The notes under the pieces are model-generated. The model was not told the DNA's origin. It did not search any database and saw only the letters and a program-made list of their open reading frames with translations. Shown in pieces: positions 61,541 through 64,000 of a DNA stretch of 64,000 nucleotides (the stretch's first letter is position 1; each line of letters opens with the position of its first letter). The translations under genes were made by a program, and so were the position numbers. The DNA is from Isoetes taiwanensis (Eukaryota; Streptophyta; Lycopodiopsida; Isoetales; Isoetaceae), in assembly GCA_021234155.1 (NCBI GenBank), contig JAJEKV010000002.1, positions 1,972,593 through 2,036,592 of the forward strand, written 5' to 3'.

Positions 61541-62648
61541 TGGGCTTTGGCGTTGCGCTATTGTTCGAAGTTGTTTTTTCTTGGCGGGGGTTTTCATTTG
61601 AGAATGAGTGATGTTTTGGATAGAAAATGATATTGTATTTTATCGGAGATTTTTTATGCATACAACAAATTGTGTTGCAAGATTGATGGTTGTTTTGGTG
61701 TGATCAGTTTAAAGATAGAACTATTATCGAAGATTAGATGACATGTGGCAATGGATAGATTTAATGTCTAGGGAATTTCTGTAAAGATGACACGACATGT
61801 GTAGTATATCTTCGTAAGTTAAAAAAGACATACCTGTTTCATAGTTTTTGTCTTATAGAATCAAAATGTTGAGGATGTGGTTATGTAGATATGATCTTAT
61901 TAAATAAAGGTTGTACCCCACTCCTCTATAGTTACGGCAGCTAAGAAACCCTATAACGAAATCCTCTTGCTAACAAATTCTACCTACCCTCCAGGCTCAG
62001 AGCTGTTAATCACCTATATGCTCACATGAAATTTCGTCCAATTGCTGTTTCCGAACTGAAATATCCCTTTACTAACGGTCTAGCCAGATTGGAAGTACAA
62101 ATTTTGGCAGTCCTTATGTTAATATTGCTTGCACTTACCATATTATTTACTTGTGCACAGAGAACCGTGCACACAAGATTGAAGAACAGAAATGAGAATA
62201 AATGCCCTAACACTTGTTTTTTATGTTGCAAGAAGAATATACAGAAAAAAGGGAGAATTAGCTGCGGCCTGCCAACATATGTGCCATGTTGCCATTATTC
62301 TTAGTCACAAAAAGATTACATTTAAAGGGAGAATTATCTGCGACCTGCCAACCGTAAATAATATAATCTATACCTGCCATTTCAGAATAGAAGTTCATAA
62401 ACGGTTGCCAAAGCCAAACACAAAAGCAGAATTCCTTCACCACGGTACCATGAATTAAAAAAGAGCTTACCACAGGTTCGTTTGCCAACCAGGTATGTAA
62501 AAAACTTTTGTGCTGTGCGTGCTGCTACTTAACTTTAGGCCGTGTCCTTGCTAGTCCTAACTTTAGATAATTGCCTCAGTCAAGTAAGTCAACCAGCAGC
62601 AGCATCTACGGCTCTGAATGGCATCCAGACAGAAATATGTCATGCTTA

Positions 62649-62996
62649 GGGACGCTTCACATGTAATACTAAAAGCATTCACATGTTCATCTTTTTTGCC
62701 GGGCGGCTCAACGTCCAAACCGTTGGACGTCAAACTGCTCCAGCAGTTCCTGATCAACCGGCTGCTTCAGCGTTTGGACGTCTTGACCTCCGTTTCCAGT
62801 GATTTTCGGTCTTCACCTGCAATAAAAGGTAAAATCTTGAAGCAATCTTGAAGTTTGGTGGCAAAAACAGGTGATGGCTTAGCAATCTTGAAGCAAAAAC
62901 CGGTGATGGCGATGTCCAACATGTGAATGCCCCGAAATTCTTGCCGGAGACGTTCACATTGGGGAGGCGCCGGAGACGCTACATGTGAGGCGTCCC
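62649..62996. mobile_element. PIF/Harbinger-like (Tourist-type) MITE, 348 bp
   Basis: The terminal inverted repeats are GGGACGCTTCACATGT (62,649-62,664) and ACATGTGAGGCGTCCC (62,981-62,996), one mismatch in 16. They are flanked by TTA on both sides (62,646-62,648 and 62,997-62,999), the TWA target duplication characteristic of PIF/Harbinger elements. Subterminal ACATGT-AATGC repeats occur inside (about 62,678 and 62,920). An ACGTCCAA/TTGGACGT hairpin lies near 62,710-62,729. There is no coding capacity, so it would depend on a transposase elsewhere. Confidence 0.85.
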
Positions 62997-63015
62997 TTAG
63001 CAGAAAATTTAAATG

Positions 63016-63485
63016 TCAAACTCCTCTTTGTTCTTCAAATGCGCCAGAATGGAAACTAGGAGAAACTGTAAGTGATGTGGATTCTACTCCATGAAATCCG
63101 CAAAAGAGAAGCTCCATGGCCGCATCTGTGTCTACGCCGCTGTACCGTTCAATAACATCAGCCAGCTTTCTCAGAAATAAGAAGAGATGAGCATCTAAAA
63201 AGAGCGGCGAAGCTGTCCTAATACCGCAGTTTGAGTCTACTGCATCAACAATGTCGTAGCACATAAGCTAAAGAAAGGAAAAACAAACAGCTACAGAATC
63301 GAAGAAGAAAAAGAAATATCTTGCGCTACTCTGGATGATCGATAAGAATCATAAACAGAATCAAGCAAGGCAAAACCTTCATCGGCTCTGTGGATTAAAG
63401 ATTTGCTAAACAGCCTAGGTAGGATCCACTGTTGCGAGCCATTGTGGGGCTCAGATTGAAGCTCAGGGCATGCCGCTTCCATCAA
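63016..63485 (-). CDS. Unrecognised two-exon gene fragment
   Basis: Exon-like frame 1 (63,485-63,291) starts MEAACPELQSEPHNGSQQW after a plausible leader and contains LIHRADEGFALLDSVYDSYR. Frame 2 (63,264-63,016, 82 codons) reads LMCYDIVDAVDSNCG, then helix-like LFLFLRKLADVIERYSGVD, and ends in a stop. Between them is a T-rich 30-base gap with GTAGCT and TTTCTTTAG, too short for a normal plant intron, and joining at those sites does not keep phase. A frameshift or small indel may therefore separate parts of one frame. The protein would be about 150 residues. Composition looks like a real soluble protein but I do not recognise it. It lies only in the right arm. Confidence 0.45.
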
Positions 63486-63689
63486 AACCTATCATAATCC
63501 CAAAAGCTCAATGAAGCATGGCTATGGCGTCTGCGAGAAACGGTGAAGAGGTGTGGCCGCACTAAATTGCCCTATTTTGCCTAGAGAAATCTTGGCCCTC
63601 CATTTTAATCTAGCCTGCTGACGTGGATTTTTTCCCCTTTACACCTCATCTTTTTTCTTGCTCCACAATTTTATATGATGAATGATAAG

Positions 63690-63693
63690 TAAT

Positions 63694-63727
<34 letters not shown>

Positions 63728-64000
63728 GAAAATCATGGCCATTTTATTGAAGGGCAACTTTTTACTAAGCGATGGTAACAATTATTAAGAATCCTCAAGA
63801 ATGGTACTGAACACTTCAAATTTAAGGCTTGTTGTACCAGAGTTCTCAGTTACCAGTGTCCTTGCTTACTTTACAAATGCTTATTAGTGCTTATTGACGC
63901 AAATAGACCATGTCATTATGAGTATATAGCATTAAACATTCTAGCTAGCGTACTTAGCCACTAGTCTACTTTTAAATGTGTAGAGCTTGGAGATATGTCA
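63690..64000 (-). mobile_element. 3' end of a poly(A) retroelement (right arm)
   Basis: Mirror copy of 16,725-17,037, with a T tract at 63,692-63,726 representing the poly(A) tail on the minus strand. The element body continues beyond the window. Confidence 0.55.

Larger units (their letters stand above)
61541..63680. other. Extra 2.1 kb present only in the right arm
   Basis: The left arm joins GTATATATAATA directly to TAAGTAATAG and the poly(A) element (17,037-17,060). In the right arm those two sequences are 2.1 kb apart. The block contains a MITE, two exon-like minus-strand frames and otherwise unidentified AT-rich DNA, including a local repeat of GGGAGAATTA-CTGCG-CCTGCCAAC near 62,250 and 62,325. 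It is either an insertion here or a deletion from the left arm. Confidence 0.8.
53410..64000. repeat. Giant inverted repeat A, right arm
   Basis: Reverse complement of 16,725-25,219 with one extra block (61,541-63,680). The arm still matches at the last base of the window, so it extends further. Gene-like debris is in mirrored order: K-rich frame, LINE-B, gypsy halves, LINE-A and the poly(A) element. In GC-rich LINE-A sequence the arms differ by many single-base and short indels, while AT-rich parts are nearly identical. Confidence 0.95.

Overview
The window is repeat-dominated nuclear DNA from a plant. It has Mutator-like (MULE), chromodomain Ty3/gypsy, LINE and small MITE-type elements, GT-AG introns, and no bacterial-style operons. 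A fragment of a bacterial-type N4/N6 DNA methyltransferase gene points weakly to a seed-free plant such as a fern, lycophyte or bryophyte, because liverworts are known to carry such enzymes. This placement is inference. I see no intact, confidently functional single-copy gene. Nearly all recognisable coding sequence belongs to decayed transposons or gene fragments. I recognised no RNA genes or CRISPR arrays.

Layout. 1-8,855: tandemly repeated DNA, first a duplicated unit of about 1.05 kb (923-2,805), then a GC-rich satellite-like array of five and a bit units of 1.01-1.09 kb (3,387-8,855). 8,856-16,724: AT-rich DNA with a LINE-type pentanucleotide tail and one half of an inverted pair (13,460-14,520, partner 32,580-33,720). 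16,725-25,219: left arm of a very large inverted repeat, made of decayed LINE-A, Ty3/gypsy and LINE-B sequence. 25,220-53,409: the 28 kb spacer. It holds the methyltransferase fragment abutting the arm boundary, a glycine-rich protein pseudogene, a complete-looking 9.0 kb MULE with 9-bp target duplications (36,305-45,339), and three LINE remnants. 53,410-64,000: right arm of the giant inverted repeat, carrying an extra 2.1 kb with two exon-like ORFs and a 348-bp MITE. The right arm reaches the end of the window, so the true outer end is not seen.

The three most informative structures are these. (1) The giant inverted repeat, whose arms share an internally inverted gypsy integrase and so were copied after that rearrangement. 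(2) The MULE, which combines long terminal inverted repeats, minisatellite arrays built on an AAACACCA core, a transposase and an opposing multi-exon zinc-finger gene. (3) The methyltransferase remnant, which starts exactly where the inverted repeat ends. Many frames are broken. The two arms agree closely in AT-rich parts but differ by many short indels in GC-rich parts, so some frameshifts may be consensus errors rather than biology.
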